Part shown: positions 35,547 through 43,795 of the stretch, in pieces
Layout of the letters: each line of letters starts with the position of its first letter
Numbering within the stretch: position 1 is the first letter of the stretch
Assembly: GCF_001955695.1 (NCBI RefSeq)
Contig: NZ_CP019236.1
Location: 4,898,001 to 4,962,000, forward strand
DNA length: 64,000 nucleotides
Reading direction: 5' to 3'
Origin: Rhodoferax koreense
Lineage (GTDB): Bacteria > Pseudomonadota > Gammaproteobacteria > Burkholderiales > Burkholderiaceae_C
Translations under genes and position numbers: made by a program
The notes under the pieces: model-generated
Databases searched by the model: none
The model's input: the letters and a program-made list of their open reading frames with translations, nothing else
What the model was told of the DNA's origin: nothing

Positions 35547-36776
35547 ATGACAATGCCCGCCCGCGCCAAGCATGGCGCGATCGTCGTTCTCAATGCCGGC
35601 TCGTCCAGCGTCAAGTTCGCCGCATTCGCCTGCGAGCCGGACGCGGCGGAGGTCGCCGAAAGGCTGCTGCATGGCGAGATCGACGGTACCGGCGCATCGG
35701 CGAAGCTGGTCGCCTGGAAGGACGATGGAACGCCGCTGTCGGGCGAGGATCTGATGGCGGCGGAGGCGAAGGCCGGGCACGACGCGCACGCGCTCGGCCT
35801 GCTGTTCGGCTGGCTGAAGCGGCAACTGCCGGACCATCGCGTGCGCGGCGTGGCGCACCGCGTCGTGCACGGCGGCGAGCGCTTCACGCGCCCCGTGCGC
35901 GTGACGCCGGAGGTGCTCGCGCAGCTCGAGGCGCTCGTTCCCTTGGCGCCGTTGCACCAGCCGCACAACCTGGCCGCGATCCGGGCCATCGCCCAGATGG
36001 CCCCGGCCTTGCCCCAGATCGCGTGTTTCGACACGGCCTTCCATGCCGGGCAAGACTGGGTGGCCCAGGCGTATGCACTGCCGCGGCATATTCGCGATGC
36101 GGGGGTGCGGCGCTACGGCTTCCACGGCCTGTCGTACGAGTACATCGCAGGCGCATTGCCGGCCCGGCTCGGCCCCCAGGCCGAAGGGCGGATCGTGGTC
36201 GCGCACCTGGGCAACGGCGCCAGCCTGTGCGCGCTACGCGCGCGCCGCAGCGTGGCCACGACGATGGGCTTCACCGCGCTGGACGGCCTCGTCATGGGCA
36301 CGCGCTGCGGCAGCCTCGATCCGGGCGTCGTGCTCTACCTGGCCCGCGAGATGCACCTGAGCCCGGCCGGGATCGAGAAGCTGCTGTACCAGGAGTCGGG
36401 GCTGCTCGGCGTCTCCGAAATTTCCTCGGACATGCGCACGCTGGAGGACAGCGCCGACCCCCGCGCCGCGGCGGCCATCGACCTGTTCGTGCACCGCATC
36501 GGCCGCGAGCTCGGCAGCCTGGCGGCGGCGCTCGGCGGCATCGACGCGCTGGTGTTCACCGCGGGCATCGGCGAACACAGCCGCACCGTGCGCCAGCGCG
36601 TGTGTGAGGGCGCGGCCTGGCTCGGCCTCGAACTGGACGAAGCGGCCAACCAGGCCCATGCGGCGCGCATCAGCACGCCGGGCAGCCGGGTCTCGGCCTG
36701 GGTGATACCCACCAACGAGGAATTGATGTTGGCCAGGCACGCCCAGGCCCTGCTGGCGGCAAAAAACAACCGTTGA
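35547..36776 (+). CDS. ackA: Acetate kinase
   Basis: 409 residues from ATG 35547 with GAGGGG six bases upstream. It transfers phosphate between acetyl phosphate and ADP. Signatures in order: VVLNAGSSSVKFAAF (phosphate/ATP site), AHRVVHGGERF, ACFDTAFHAGQD with the catalytic aspartate, RRYGFHGLSYEYIAG, VVAHLGNGASLCALRARRSV, DGLVMGTRCGSLDPG and FTAGIGEHSRTVRQRVC. Length and order are normal. It forms a two-gene operon with phosphoketolase, an arrangement typical of a bypass that makes ATP from pentose phosphates. Confidence 0.95.
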   Translation: MTMPARAKHGAIVVLNAGSSSVKFAAFACEPDAAEVAERLLHGEIDGTGASAKLVAWKDDGTPLSGEDLMAAEAKAGHDAHALGLLFGWLKRQLPDHRVRGVAHRVVHGGERFTRPVRVTPEVLAQLEALVPLAPLHQPHNLAAIRAIAQMAPALPQIACFDTAFHAGQDWVAQAYALPRHIRDAGVRRYGFHGLSYEYIAGALPARLGPQAEGRIVVAHLGNGASLCALRARRSVATTMGFTALDGLVMGTRCGSLDPGVVLYLAREMHLSPAGIEKLLYQESGLLGVSEISSDMRTLEDSADPRAAAAIDLFVHRIGRELGSLAAALGGIDALVFTAGIGEHSRTVRQRVCEGAAWLGLELDEAANQAHAARISTPGSRVSAWVIPTNEELMLARHAQALLAAKNNR

Positions 36777-36785
36777 CGCTGTTAC

Positions 36786-36867
36786 AAACCTGGTTTTTGG
36801 CGCCTTCCGAGATCGGTTCTAATCTCACCCTGCCATCCGGCCCCTCGAAACCGCCGGTTTTGGCGCC
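36786..36867. repeat. Pair of related AAACC-GGTTT-TTGGCGCC elements
   Basis: AAACCTGGTTTTTGGCGCC at 36786-36804 and AAACCGCCGGTTTTGGCGCC at 36848-36867 share the same layout: an inverted AAACC/GGTTT followed by TTTGGCGCC. They lie in the 225-bp gap between ackA and the DUF3348 gene, upstream of the stator-like operon. They may be operator copies or folded RNA elements. Function unknown. Confidence 0.5.
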
Positions 36868-36978
36868 GCCCGCACCCGCTGCAGGCGCCCGAGGCAGAGG
36901 CCGTGTGCACCCCGGTGCCCGCCCTGCGGATGACGCGAATGGTTCGTCGCCGCGCCCCACCATGAGTGACCGATTGTG

Positions 36979-36998
36979 TTTGCGCCCTTGGGCGCAAA
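36979..36998 (+). promoter_or_regulatory. Hairpin abutting the start of the DUF3348 gene
   Basis: A perfect 9-bp inverted repeat, TTTGCGCCC (36979-36987) and GGGCGCAAA (36990-36998), is separated by two bases. Its 3' arm runs into AAAGGA and the ATG at 37002. In RNA it would fold just before, and partly over, the ribosome site, so it could limit translation of the first gene of the operon. The repeat is seen; the effect is inferred. Confidence 0.5.
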
Positions 36999-37001
36999 GG
37001 A

Positions 37002-37766
37002 ATGTATTTGCGCAGGAATTTCAACAGTTCGAAGCTGGTTCGTTTGCTCGGCGATGCCTCTGCGGTCGACGCCGACACGAGCCGGCAGGACATCGCCGAA
37101 CGGCTGAGCGCCTGGGTCGGCGTGTTCGACTCCGTGACGCTGCACGCGGCGCACCAGTCGATCCGCGCGGTCGTATCCGCCGACCGCGCCGAGCCGCCCT
37201 CCGCCCGCGCGCTGGCGTTGCAAGAGCAGGTGCACCGCGTGCGCTCGGTACTGGAGAAGGCGATCACCACCAACGAGGTGGAAGCCGGCGGCGACCGACG
37301 CAGCCGGCATGCGGCCGGGCCGGTCGAACCGACGCCGGAAGAACAGGCCGACTTCGCGCCGCAGCGCCAGCGCTACCTCGACCAGCAGCGCAACATGGAC
37401 CTGATGATCGGCCCGCTCCGGGCCAATTTGCGCGAAGCACTAGCGGCGGCCTCGCCGCGGCTGCGGCAACTTGCCGCGCTCGACGCGGTGTGGGAGCAGA
37501 TGCTCGAGCCGCACGAAAGAAGGTTGCTGCCCACCATGCCGGGGTTCCTGGAGCGGCGCTTCCAGCAACTGCGCAACGACCACGCGCAGGACGACCCAGC
37601 CGCGTGGCGACGGCCCGGCGGCTGGCTCGACGTGTTCGACCGGACGCTGCAGGAAGTGCTGCTGGCCGAGCTCGACGCCCGGCTGCAACCGGTGATGGGC
37701 CTGATGGAAGCATGGAACAGCGGCGCAAGCCGCCACAGCAATAAAGAGGTTGAGAAGCACCCATGA
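37002..37766 (+). CDS. DUF3348 family protein, first gene of the stator-like operon
   Basis: 254 residues from ATG 37002 (MYLRRNFNSSKLVRLLGDAS); a GTG at 36966 is in frame but lies before the hairpin. Soluble, helical, without signal peptide or membrane segment. Charged helices dominate (ALALQEQVHRVRSVLEKAIT, LRQLAALDAVWEQMLEPHER), ending in a helix rich in L, D and R. I recognise it as the DUF3348 type found beside DUF802 genes in Burkholderiales, from memory. Its stop overlaps the next start (ATGA at 37763). No function is known; coupling to the membrane pair suggests a cytosolic partner. Confidence 0.75.
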   Translation: MYLRRNFNSSKLVRLLGDASAVDADTSRQDIAERLSAWVGVFDSVTLHAAHQSIRAVVSADRAEPPSARALALQEQVHRVRSVLEKAITTNEVEAGGDRRSRHAAGPVEPTPEEQADFAPQRQRYLDQQRNMDLMIGPLRANLREALAAASPRLRQLAALDAVWEQMLEPHERRLLPTMPGFLERRFQQLRNDHAQDDPAAWRRPGGWLDVFDRTLQEVLLAELDARLQPVMGLMEAWNSGASRHSNKEVEKHP

Positions 37767-39934
37767 ACAGGATTGTCTTTGCCGCCGCCTTCGCCATCGG
37801 TCTGTTGACCGTGGCCTGGGTCGGCGTGGGTTTCGCGGGCGTGAATGCACTGGCCCTGCTGATGACGGCGGTGATCGCCGCGGTGTACCTGCTCGGCGCG
37901 TTCGAGCTCAGGCAGTTCCGCGCGGCCACCACGGCGCTGGCCACCGCGCTGGCCGAGGTGCCGCAGCCGCTTGGCGACACCGGCGCCTGGCTGGCCCGTG
38001 TGCCGGCCTCGCTGCAGAACCCGGTGCGCCTGCGAATCGAGGGTGAACGTGTCGCCCTGCCCGGCCCGGCGCTCACGCCCTACCTGGTCGGCCTGCTGGT
38101 GATGCTGGGCATGCTGGGCACCTTCCTCGGCATGATCGTCACCTTCAAGGGTGCGGTGTTCGCGCTCGAAGGCTCGACCGACCTGCAAGCCATGCGCGCG
38201 GCGCTGGCCGCACCGATCAAGGGCCTGGGCCTGTCGTTCGGCACCTCGGTGGCCGGTGTGGCGGCCTCGGCGATGCTCGGCCTGCTCTCGGCGCTGTGCC
38301 GGCGCGAACGGCTGGCCGTCGCGCGCCAGCTCGACAGCCTGGTGGCCACGGTGTTCCGGCCCTTCTCGCTCGGCCATCAGCGCCAGCGGGCCTTCAAGGC
38401 GCTCGAGGTGCAGGCGCAGGCGCTGCCGCAAGTCGTCGACCGGCTGCAGGCCATGATCGAAGGCCTTGAGCGCCGCAGCCAGCAACTCGATGCGCAGCTG
38501 CTCGCGCGGCAGGACCAGTTCCACCGTGACGTGGGCATCGCCTACACCGGCCTGGCCGACAGCGTGGGCGCTTCGCTGAAGGACAGCCTCGCGGCCGGTG
38601 CACGCGCCGCGGGCGAGAGCATCAAGCCGGTGGTCGAGGCCGCGATGGCCGGCGTCGCCGCCGAATCGCAGCGCCTGCACCAGCGGCTGTTCGATGCCAC
38701 CCAGGCGCAGTTGACCGGCCTGTCAGACGCATTCGGCAGCACCGCGCGCGGCGTCTCCGATGGCTGGGCCACGGCGCTGCAGACCCATGCCGACACCAGC
38801 GCGGCGCAGGTGGCGCAACTGGACCGCGCCCTGCTCGCGTTCAACCACGCCTTCGAACAACGCTCGGCCGCACTGCTGGCCCGGGTCGAAGAGACAGCGG
38901 CACGGTCGCAATCCGACCAGGCCGCCGCCGACCAGCAGCGGCTGCAGGGCTGGACGCGCAGCCTCGAAGCCATGGCGGCCACGCTGCGCGACGACTGGCG
39001 CGAGGCCGGCGCCCAGAACCTGGCGCAACAGCATGCCGTGTGGGCCAAGCTGGAGAAGACCATCGGCGACATTACCGAACGCGCCAGCCAGCAGGCCGAA
39101 CGCACGCTCCACGACACGGCCCGGCTGCTCGCGCAGTCCGAGGAACTGATCAGCGCGCGCATCGCCGCCGAAGCCGGCTGGGTGCAACAGCACGGCGAAC
39201 GCATGGAGCAGCTCGCCGGCCTGTGGGGCAGCGAAATCGGCACCCTGCGCAGCGACGAAGCCGCACGCGGCCAGGCTGCCCTGGACCGCCTCGCCGAACT
39301 GCAGGCCGCCCTCGCCGATCACCTGGCCACACTCGGCAATGCGCTCGAGGCGCCGATGACGCGGCTCATGCAGACCGCCGCCGAGGTGCCACAGGCCGCA
39401 GCCGGCGTCATCACCCAGCTGCGCGAGGAGATGGCGCGGCTCGGCGAACGCGACAACCGGGCGGTCGAAGAACATGCGGTGCTGGTCGAGAAGATCGGCG
39501 GCTTGCTGCAGACGCTGAACCAGGCCTCGGGCGAGCAACGCGCCGCCATCGAGTCGCTGGTGGCCTCCGCCACCACGGTGCTCGACCAGGCGGCGAGCCG
39601 CTTCTCGGCCACGCTGCAAGCGCAGGCCGGCGCGGCCTCCGACGTGGCGGCACAGGTCGGCGGCAGCGCGATCGAACTCGCGGCACTGGGCGAGGCCTTC
39701 AACCATGGCGTGACCCTGTTCAGCAGCAGCAACGAGAAGCTCATGGACGGCCTGCAGCGCATGGAAGCCGCACTCGGGCAATCCGCCGCGCGCAGCGACG
39801 AACAGCTGGCCTACTACGTGGCGCAGGCGCGCGAGGTCATCGACCTGAGCATGAGCTCGCAGCAGCAGATCGTGGAAGACCTGCGCCGGCTGCGTGGCGC
39901 CCAGCGCGCGGTGGCCGAGGACAGCGCGGAATGA
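37763..39934 (+). CDS. DUF802 / MotA-TolQ-ExbB-like membrane protein with long coiled tail
   Basis: 723 residues. Four membrane helices are visible: about 3-23, 27-46, 105-128 (TPYLVGLLVMLGMLGTFLGM) and 152-178 (GLGLSFGTSVAGVAASAMLG). The third carries LGMLGTFLGMI, very like the conserved pore helix of MotA/TolQ/ExbB and ZorA proteins. From about 200 to the end the protein is a long alanine/glutamine/glutamate-rich helical tail with coiled-coil character and repeated A-x-x-R/L patterns. It overlaps the OmpA-domain gene by ATGA. I infer an ion-driven stator subunit with a long intracellular tail. Annotated relatives carry the name DUF802. Confidence 0.78.
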   Translation: MNRIVFAAAFAIGLLTVAWVGVGFAGVNALALLMTAVIAAVYLLGAFELRQFRAATTALATALAEVPQPLGDTGAWLARVPASLQNPVRLRIEGERVALPGPALTPYLVGLLVMLGMLGTFLGMIVTFKGAVFALEGSTDLQAMRAALAAPIKGLGLSFGTSVAGVAASAMLGLLSALCRRERLAVARQLDSLVATVFRPFSLGHQRQRAFKALEVQAQALPQVVDRLQAMIEGLERRSQQLDAQLLARQDQFHRDVGIAYTGLADSVGASLKDSLAAGARAAGESIKPVVEAAMAGVAAESQRLHQRLFDATQAQLTGLSDAFGSTARGVSDGWATALQTHADTSAAQVAQLDRALLAFNHAFEQRSAALLARVEETAARSQSDQAAADQQRLQGWTRSLEAMAATLRDDWREAGAQNLAQQHAVWAKLEKTIGDITERASQQAERTLHDTARLLAQSEELISARIAAEAGWVQQHGERMEQLAGLWGSEIGTLRSDEAARGQAALDRLAELQAALADHLATLGNALEAPMTRLMQTAAEVPQAAAGVITQLREEMARLGERDNRAVEEHAVLVEKIGGLLQTLNQASGEQRAAIESLVASATTVLDQAASRFSATLQAQAGAASDVAAQVGGSAIELAALGEAFNHGVTLFSSSNEKLMDGLQRMEAALGQSAARSDEQLAYYVAQAREVIDLSMSSQQQIVEDLRRLRGAQRAVAEDSAE

Positions 39935-40593
39935 CGGGCCTGGACAGCCAGGTGGACGGCCTGGACGATGGCCTGGAGCAGACCGCACCGGTATGGGCCG
40001 TGTTCGGCGACCTGATGTCGGGCCTGCTCGGCGCCTTCGTGCTGATCCTGGTCGGCGTGATGGTGGTGCAGATGGACCTGGTGGCGAATCTGCAGGCCGA
40101 GGTGGGCAAGCGCCAGGTGGAGGAACAGCGCCGCGTGGCCCTGGAGAAGGCGCTGGCCGGTCCGCTGGCAGCGGGCCGCGTCACGCTCAACAACGGCCGC
40201 ATCGGCATCAGCGGCAACGTGCTGTTCCCGCTGAATTCCGACCAGTTGCGGCCCGACGGCCGGCAGTTGCTGAAAAGCCTGGTGCCGCCCCTGCAGGTGT
40301 ATCTGGGCGAACGCGACGACATGCTGATGGTCAGCGGCTTCACCGACGACCGCGCGATCCAGCCGGGCAACCAGCGTTTCGCCGACAACCTCGACCTGTC
40401 GGCCCAGCGCGCCCTCACCGTGACGCGCGCCCTCATCGAGGAAGGCATGCCCTCCTACCGCGTGTTCGCGGCGGCCTTCGGTGCCGAGCAGCCGGTGGCG
40501 GCCAACACCAGCGAGAACGGCCGCGCGCTGAACCGGCGCGTGGAGATGGCGCCGGTGCCGAGGTCGTCGGACGCCAAGCCTGCGAAGCCATGA
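39931..40593 (+). CDS. MotB/ZorB-like OmpA-domain protein
   Basis: 220 residues. A short N-terminal cytosolic part is followed by one membrane helix, VWAVFGDLMSGLLGAFVLIL (about 21-40), with aspartate D27 in the place of the proton-carrying aspartate of MotB/ExbD/ZorB. After a ~40-residue linker comes an OmpA-type peptidoglycan-binding domain (about 92-207): LMVSGFTDDRAI, NLDLSAQRALTVTRALIEEG and GRALNRRVEM. The usual HTD of this motif is FTD here. It is coupled to its neighbours by overlaps at both ends. I infer the peptidoglycan-anchored stator partner of the DUF802 protein. Confidence 0.8.
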   Translation: MTGLDSQVDGLDDGLEQTAPVWAVFGDLMSGLLGAFVLILVGVMVVQMDLVANLQAEVGKRQVEEQRRVALEKALAGPLAAGRVTLNNGRIGISGNVLFPLNSDQLRPDGRQLLKSLVPPLQVYLGERDDMLMVSGFTDDRAIQPGNQRFADNLDLSAQRALTVTRALIEEGMPSYRVFAAAFGAEQPVAANTSENGRALNRRVEMAPVPRSSDAKPAKP

Positions 40594-41243
40594 GCGACCG
40601 GCTTCAGGCGCTGCGGGAGCAAGGCGCGCAGCGTCTCGATCCCACGCGCTTCCATTACCTGGAGGTGCTGGCCAGCCGGCTGCCTGAGGCACCCGAGCGC
40701 GTGAGGCCGACGCTCGAAGACAAACTCCAGGAGGCCGTGGCCGAATACGAAGCGCGCTTCGCCCAGGCGGCCGATGCCGCACGCGGCCAGGTGGCCGAAC
40801 TGTTCGCCGCCCGCCCCGAGCTCGCGCGGGAACTGCGCCGGCTGTTCAAGGCAGGCGACTTCAAGGCGCTGGGCAAGCTGCGCCCGAGCGCACCGCGGCC
40901 GATGGCCGAACTCAACCGCCACATCCGCGGCGTCACCGGCCAGGACGCGGATGCCGAGATGAAAAGCGTGCGCCGCTTCTTCGAGGTGTGGTCCAGAATG
41001 GCGGCCGTCGACCAGGTGGAACAGGCCGTGGGCCGCGGCCCCGAAAAGGCGGGGCCGCTGAACTCGCACATGCTGGTGCTGAATTCGCTGGCGCTGATGC
41101 GAACCCTCTCGCCGAGTTACCTGCGGCGCTTTCTGTCGCATGTGGACACGCTGCTGTGGCTCGACCAGCAGGGCCAGAAGCCGATGCCGGTCGAGGCCAA
41201 GGCCAAGCCCCCGGCAGCGCGCCGCGCCCGCCCGAAAAAATAG
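40590..41243 (+). CDS. DUF2894 family protein, last gene of the stator-like operon
   Basis: 217 residues, soluble, no signal peptide. Helical N-terminus (LQALREQGAQRLDPTRFHYL, EVLASRLPEAPERVRPTLED), a middle region FKALGKLRPSAPRPMAELNR, a conserved-looking PLNSHMLVLNSLALMRTLSP and YLRRFLSHVDTLLWL, and a basic tail ending RRARPKK. I recognise it as the DUF2894 type that accompanies DUF802/OmpA genes. Its start overlaps the OmpA-domain gene (ATGA at 40590). Function unknown; the coupling implies that it works with the membrane pair, probably on the cytosolic side. Confidence 0.72.
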   Translation: MSDRLQALREQGAQRLDPTRFHYLEVLASRLPEAPERVRPTLEDKLQEAVAEYEARFAQAADAARGQVAELFAARPELARELRRLFKAGDFKALGKLRPSAPRPMAELNRHIRGVTGQDADAEMKSVRRFFEVWSRMAAVDQVEQAVGRGPEKAGPLNSHMLVLNSLALMRTLSPSYLRRFLSHVDTLLWLDQQGQKPMPVEAKAKPPAARRARPKK

Positions 41244-41394
41244 CGCAGCGCACCGGCTGTGGGGGACGACCGGAAAAGCGTCGCCATCCCGCTGTCGCCC
41301 ACGGAGGAACAAGGCGGCGTCCGACAATCCGCATGAAGTTCGCTCGCGTACTTTCCCCAGGCACGACTTGATGCCCATTTGAAAAGGAAACGTG

Positions 41395-42447
41395 ATGAGT
41401 GACTCTTTTGAAAAACGCGACGATGAAGACGGCAAGCCGAACCCGGTGATCAATGCCATGTCGAATGCAGTGGCCGCCATCCGCGCCGACGACGACCAGA
41501 TCGCACTGGCCAAGGCCCATGAAAGCCTCGGGCCGAAGGCCATCGAAAAACTCGATGTGGCCACGGCCCGCGCGCAGCCGACGGCGGCCGATGCCGTGCA
41601 GGCCTTACTGCGCGAGCAGGGCCGCAATGGCTCGCCCGAGGCCCTGGTGCCCGGCGTGACGAGCAGGGACACCCTGGTGGACGGCGCCACGGGGCCGCTG
41701 CCGGCCCGCATCTACACGCCGGAAGGCGCAGGGCCGTTCCCCGTGATCCTCTACTTCCACGGCGGCGGATGGGTCATCGCCGACAAGGACGTCTACGACG
41801 GCGGCGCCCGTGGCCTGTCCAAGCAGGCGCATGCGGTGGTGGTGTCGGTCGATTACCGCCAGGCACCGGAGTTCAAGTTTCCCGCCGCATGGGATGACGC
41901 ACTCGCCGCCTACCGTTGGGTTACGACTCAGGTCGCCACGGTGAACGGCGATCCAAACCGCATCGCGCTGGCGGGCGAGAGTGCCGGCGGCAACCTGGCC
42001 GTCGCCACCGCCATCGCCGCACGTGACGCGGGCCTGCCCGCGCCACGGCACGTGCTCAGCGTCTATCCGGTGGCCCAGACCAGCCTGAACACCGAGTCGT
42101 ATCTGGAAAATGCCATCGCCAAGCCGCTGAACCGCGCCATGGTGGCCTGGTTCGTCGACAAGCTGATCCGCAGCGAGGAAGACCTGAAGGATCCCCGCCT
42201 GAGCCTGGTCGACGCCGATCTTGCCGGCCTGCCGCCGGTCACCATCATCAACGCCAGGCTCGACCCGCTGCGCAGCGACGGCGCCAAGCTCGAAGACGCG
42301 CTGCGCGACGCCGGCGTGCCGGTGGAACGCCGGAGCTACGAAGGCGTGGCGCATGAGTTCTTCGGTGCGGCGGCCGTGCTGGAGAAGGCACGCGAAGCCC
42401 AGGCGTATGCAGGCGAGCGGCTGCGCGCCGCGTTCAGCGGTCGCTGA
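41395..42447 (+). CDS. Alpha/beta hydrolase, HSL-type esterase/lipase
   Basis: 350 residues from ATG 41395, preceded by AAAAGGAAA. It is a hormone-sensitive-lipase-group esterase. The oxyanion-hole motif is FHGGGW (121-126), the nucleophile elbow GESAGGN with S196, an acidic residue in ARLDPLRSDG, and the histidine in GVAHEFFG. The first ~85 residues form a family-typical cap. No secretion signal is seen. It converges on the sigma-54 activator gene with 10 bp between them. Substrate unknown, likely a short ester. Confidence 0.88.
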   Translation: MSDSFEKRDDEDGKPNPVINAMSNAVAAIRADDDQIALAKAHESLGPKAIEKLDVATARAQPTAADAVQALLREQGRNGSPEALVPGVTSRDTLVDGATGPLPARIYTPEGAGPFPVILYFHGGGWVIADKDVYDGGARGLSKQAHAVVVSVDYRQAPEFKFPAAWDDALAAYRWVTTQVATVNGDPNRIALAGESAGGNLAVATAIAARDAGLPAPRHVLSVYPVAQTSLNTESYLENAIAKPLNRAMVAWFVDKLIRSEEDLKDPRLSLVDADLAGLPPVTIINARLDPLRSDGAKLEDALRDAGVPVERRSYEGVAHEFFGAAAVLEKAREAQAYAGERLRAAFSGR

Positions 42448-42457
42448 AACGACGATC

Positions 42458-43549
42458 TCAGGGAAGCTGGTCGAAGCCTGAGATGTCCAGCCCGAATTCG
42501 TCGCGCGCAGGCGTGGACGAATATTCCTTGAGCCGGTTGTACAGCGTCTTCAGGCTCAGGCCGAGCGCGGCGGCGGTGCGCTCCTTGTGCCGGCCGTAGT
42601 GTTCGAGCGTGGCCAGGATCAGCTGGCGTTCGACCTCGGCCAGCGGCGTGCCGATGCGGAAGGTGAGCGCCGTTGCGACGCCCCGCCCGGCCCGGGGCGC
42701 TTCCCGCCAAGCCTGGCCGACCGGCAGGCATTCGTCGAACACGATTTCATCCTGGGCCATCACGTAGGCCCGCTGCACGATGTTGCGCAGTTCGCGCACG
42801 TTTCCTGGCCAGCGGTAGTCGGCCAGCCGCTCCAGCGCCACAGGCGCGAAACGTTTTGTCAGCCCTTCGCGGCGCGCGATTTCGGCCAGGAAGTGGGTCG
42901 CCAGCAGCGCAATGTCCTCGGCGCGCTCGCGCAGCGGCGGCATGTGGATCGGAAACACGTTGAGTCGGTACAGCAGGTCTTCACGCAGGCCGCCGGTGGC
43001 CACGGCCTGCAACGGATCACGGTTGGAAGCGGCAATCAGACGCACATCGGCCTGCTGCTGCTGGGTTGCCCCGACGCGCATGAAGCTGCCGGTCTCGAGC
43101 ACGCGCAGCAGCTTGACCTGCAGGTCCAGCGGCATCTCGGTGACCTCATCGAGGAACAGCGTGCCGCCGCTGGCCCGCTCGAAAAAGCCCTGGTGCTGGC
43201 GCTCGGCACCGGTGAAGCTGCCTTTCTCATGCCCGAAGATTTCGCTTTCCATGAGGTGCGGCGAGATCGCACCGCAGTTGACGGCCAGGAAGGGTTGGCC
43301 ACGGCGCCGGCTCAGGTCATGCACGGTGCGCGCCACGAGTTCCTTGCCCGTGCCGCTTTCGCCGGTGACGAACACCGTGACCGCCGTGTCGGACACCCGC
43401 GTGATCTGCTCGTACACCCGGCGCATCGGCGCCGAGCGGCCCCACAGGAGGCCGAAATGGCCGTCGGCCTCCGGCACCGTGCGCGACGCCACCGGCGGCA
43501 GTCCGATGGGACCGCGACGTAGAAGACGATCGTCGGGTGAAATCGCCAA
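42458..43549 (-). CDS. Sigma-54-dependent activator without sensory domain
   Basis: 363 residues. Only about 35 residues precede the AAA+ domain, so no receiver, GAF or PAS sensor is present. Walker A GESGTGKE (63-70), the sigma-54 loop GSFTGA (110-115, a known variant of GAFTGA), Walker B GGTLFLDEVTEM, the arginine-finger region RLNVFPIHMPPLRER and the C-terminal Fis-type helix HYGRHKERTAAALGLSLKTL are visible. A -35-like TTGACC stands upstream on the minus strand. It activates unknown sigma-54 promoters, possibly under a partner protein, as PspF does. Confidence 0.85.
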   Translation of the reverse strand: MAISPDDRLLRRGPIGLPPVASRTVPEADGHFGLLWGRSAPMRRVYEQITRVSDTAVTVFVTGESGTGKELVARTVHDLSRRRGQPFLAVNCGAISPHLMESEIFGHEKGSFTGAERQHQGFFERASGGTLFLDEVTEMPLDLQVKLLRVLETGSFMRVGATQQQQADVRLIAASNRDPLQAVATGGLREDLLYRLNVFPIHMPPLRERAEDIALLATHFLAEIARREGLTKRFAPVALERLADYRWPGNVRELRNIVQRAYVMAQDEIVFDECLPVGQAWREAPRAGRGVATALTFRIGTPLAEVERQLILATLEHYGRHKERTAAALGLSLKTLYNRLKEYSSTPARDEFGLDISGFDQLP

Positions 43550-43795
43550 GATGGTGCTCGCCTGTAGTTGAGTGTCATTGTGAACGTTTTATGTACAGGT
43601 CAAGCAGAGTATTCGCACCTAAGCTGACGTAGGTCGACTCTTACTGTCGAGATATTTCATGATGCGGCATCCCTCGGGTTATCTGCGCAGATTCTGCAAC
43701 CTGTAGCACGGCTGGCAGCCCTGGCTGCGGCATAGGGCCGCCGTCCTATAAAATCGATGCCGACCAGCCTCTGGATCGATACCACGAACCGCTGC

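Noticed and set aside
33113..36034. 973-codon open frame on the minus strand
   Set aside because: It is antisense to the phosphoketolase and acetate kinase genes, which have clear family motifs; the translation has no recognisable domain.
37002..41243. Complete Zorya defence system
   Set aside because: ZorA/ZorB-like architecture is present, but none of the neighbouring products resembles ZorC, ZorD or ZorE.
41365..41380. Possible sigma-54 promoter (AGGCACGACTTGATGCC) before the esterase
   Set aside because: The GG and GC elements do not have the required 10-base spacing.
43708..43728. Possible sigma-54 promoter (TGGCAGCCCTGGCTGC)
   Set aside because: The GG to GC spacing is 11 bases and the -12 block is poor.
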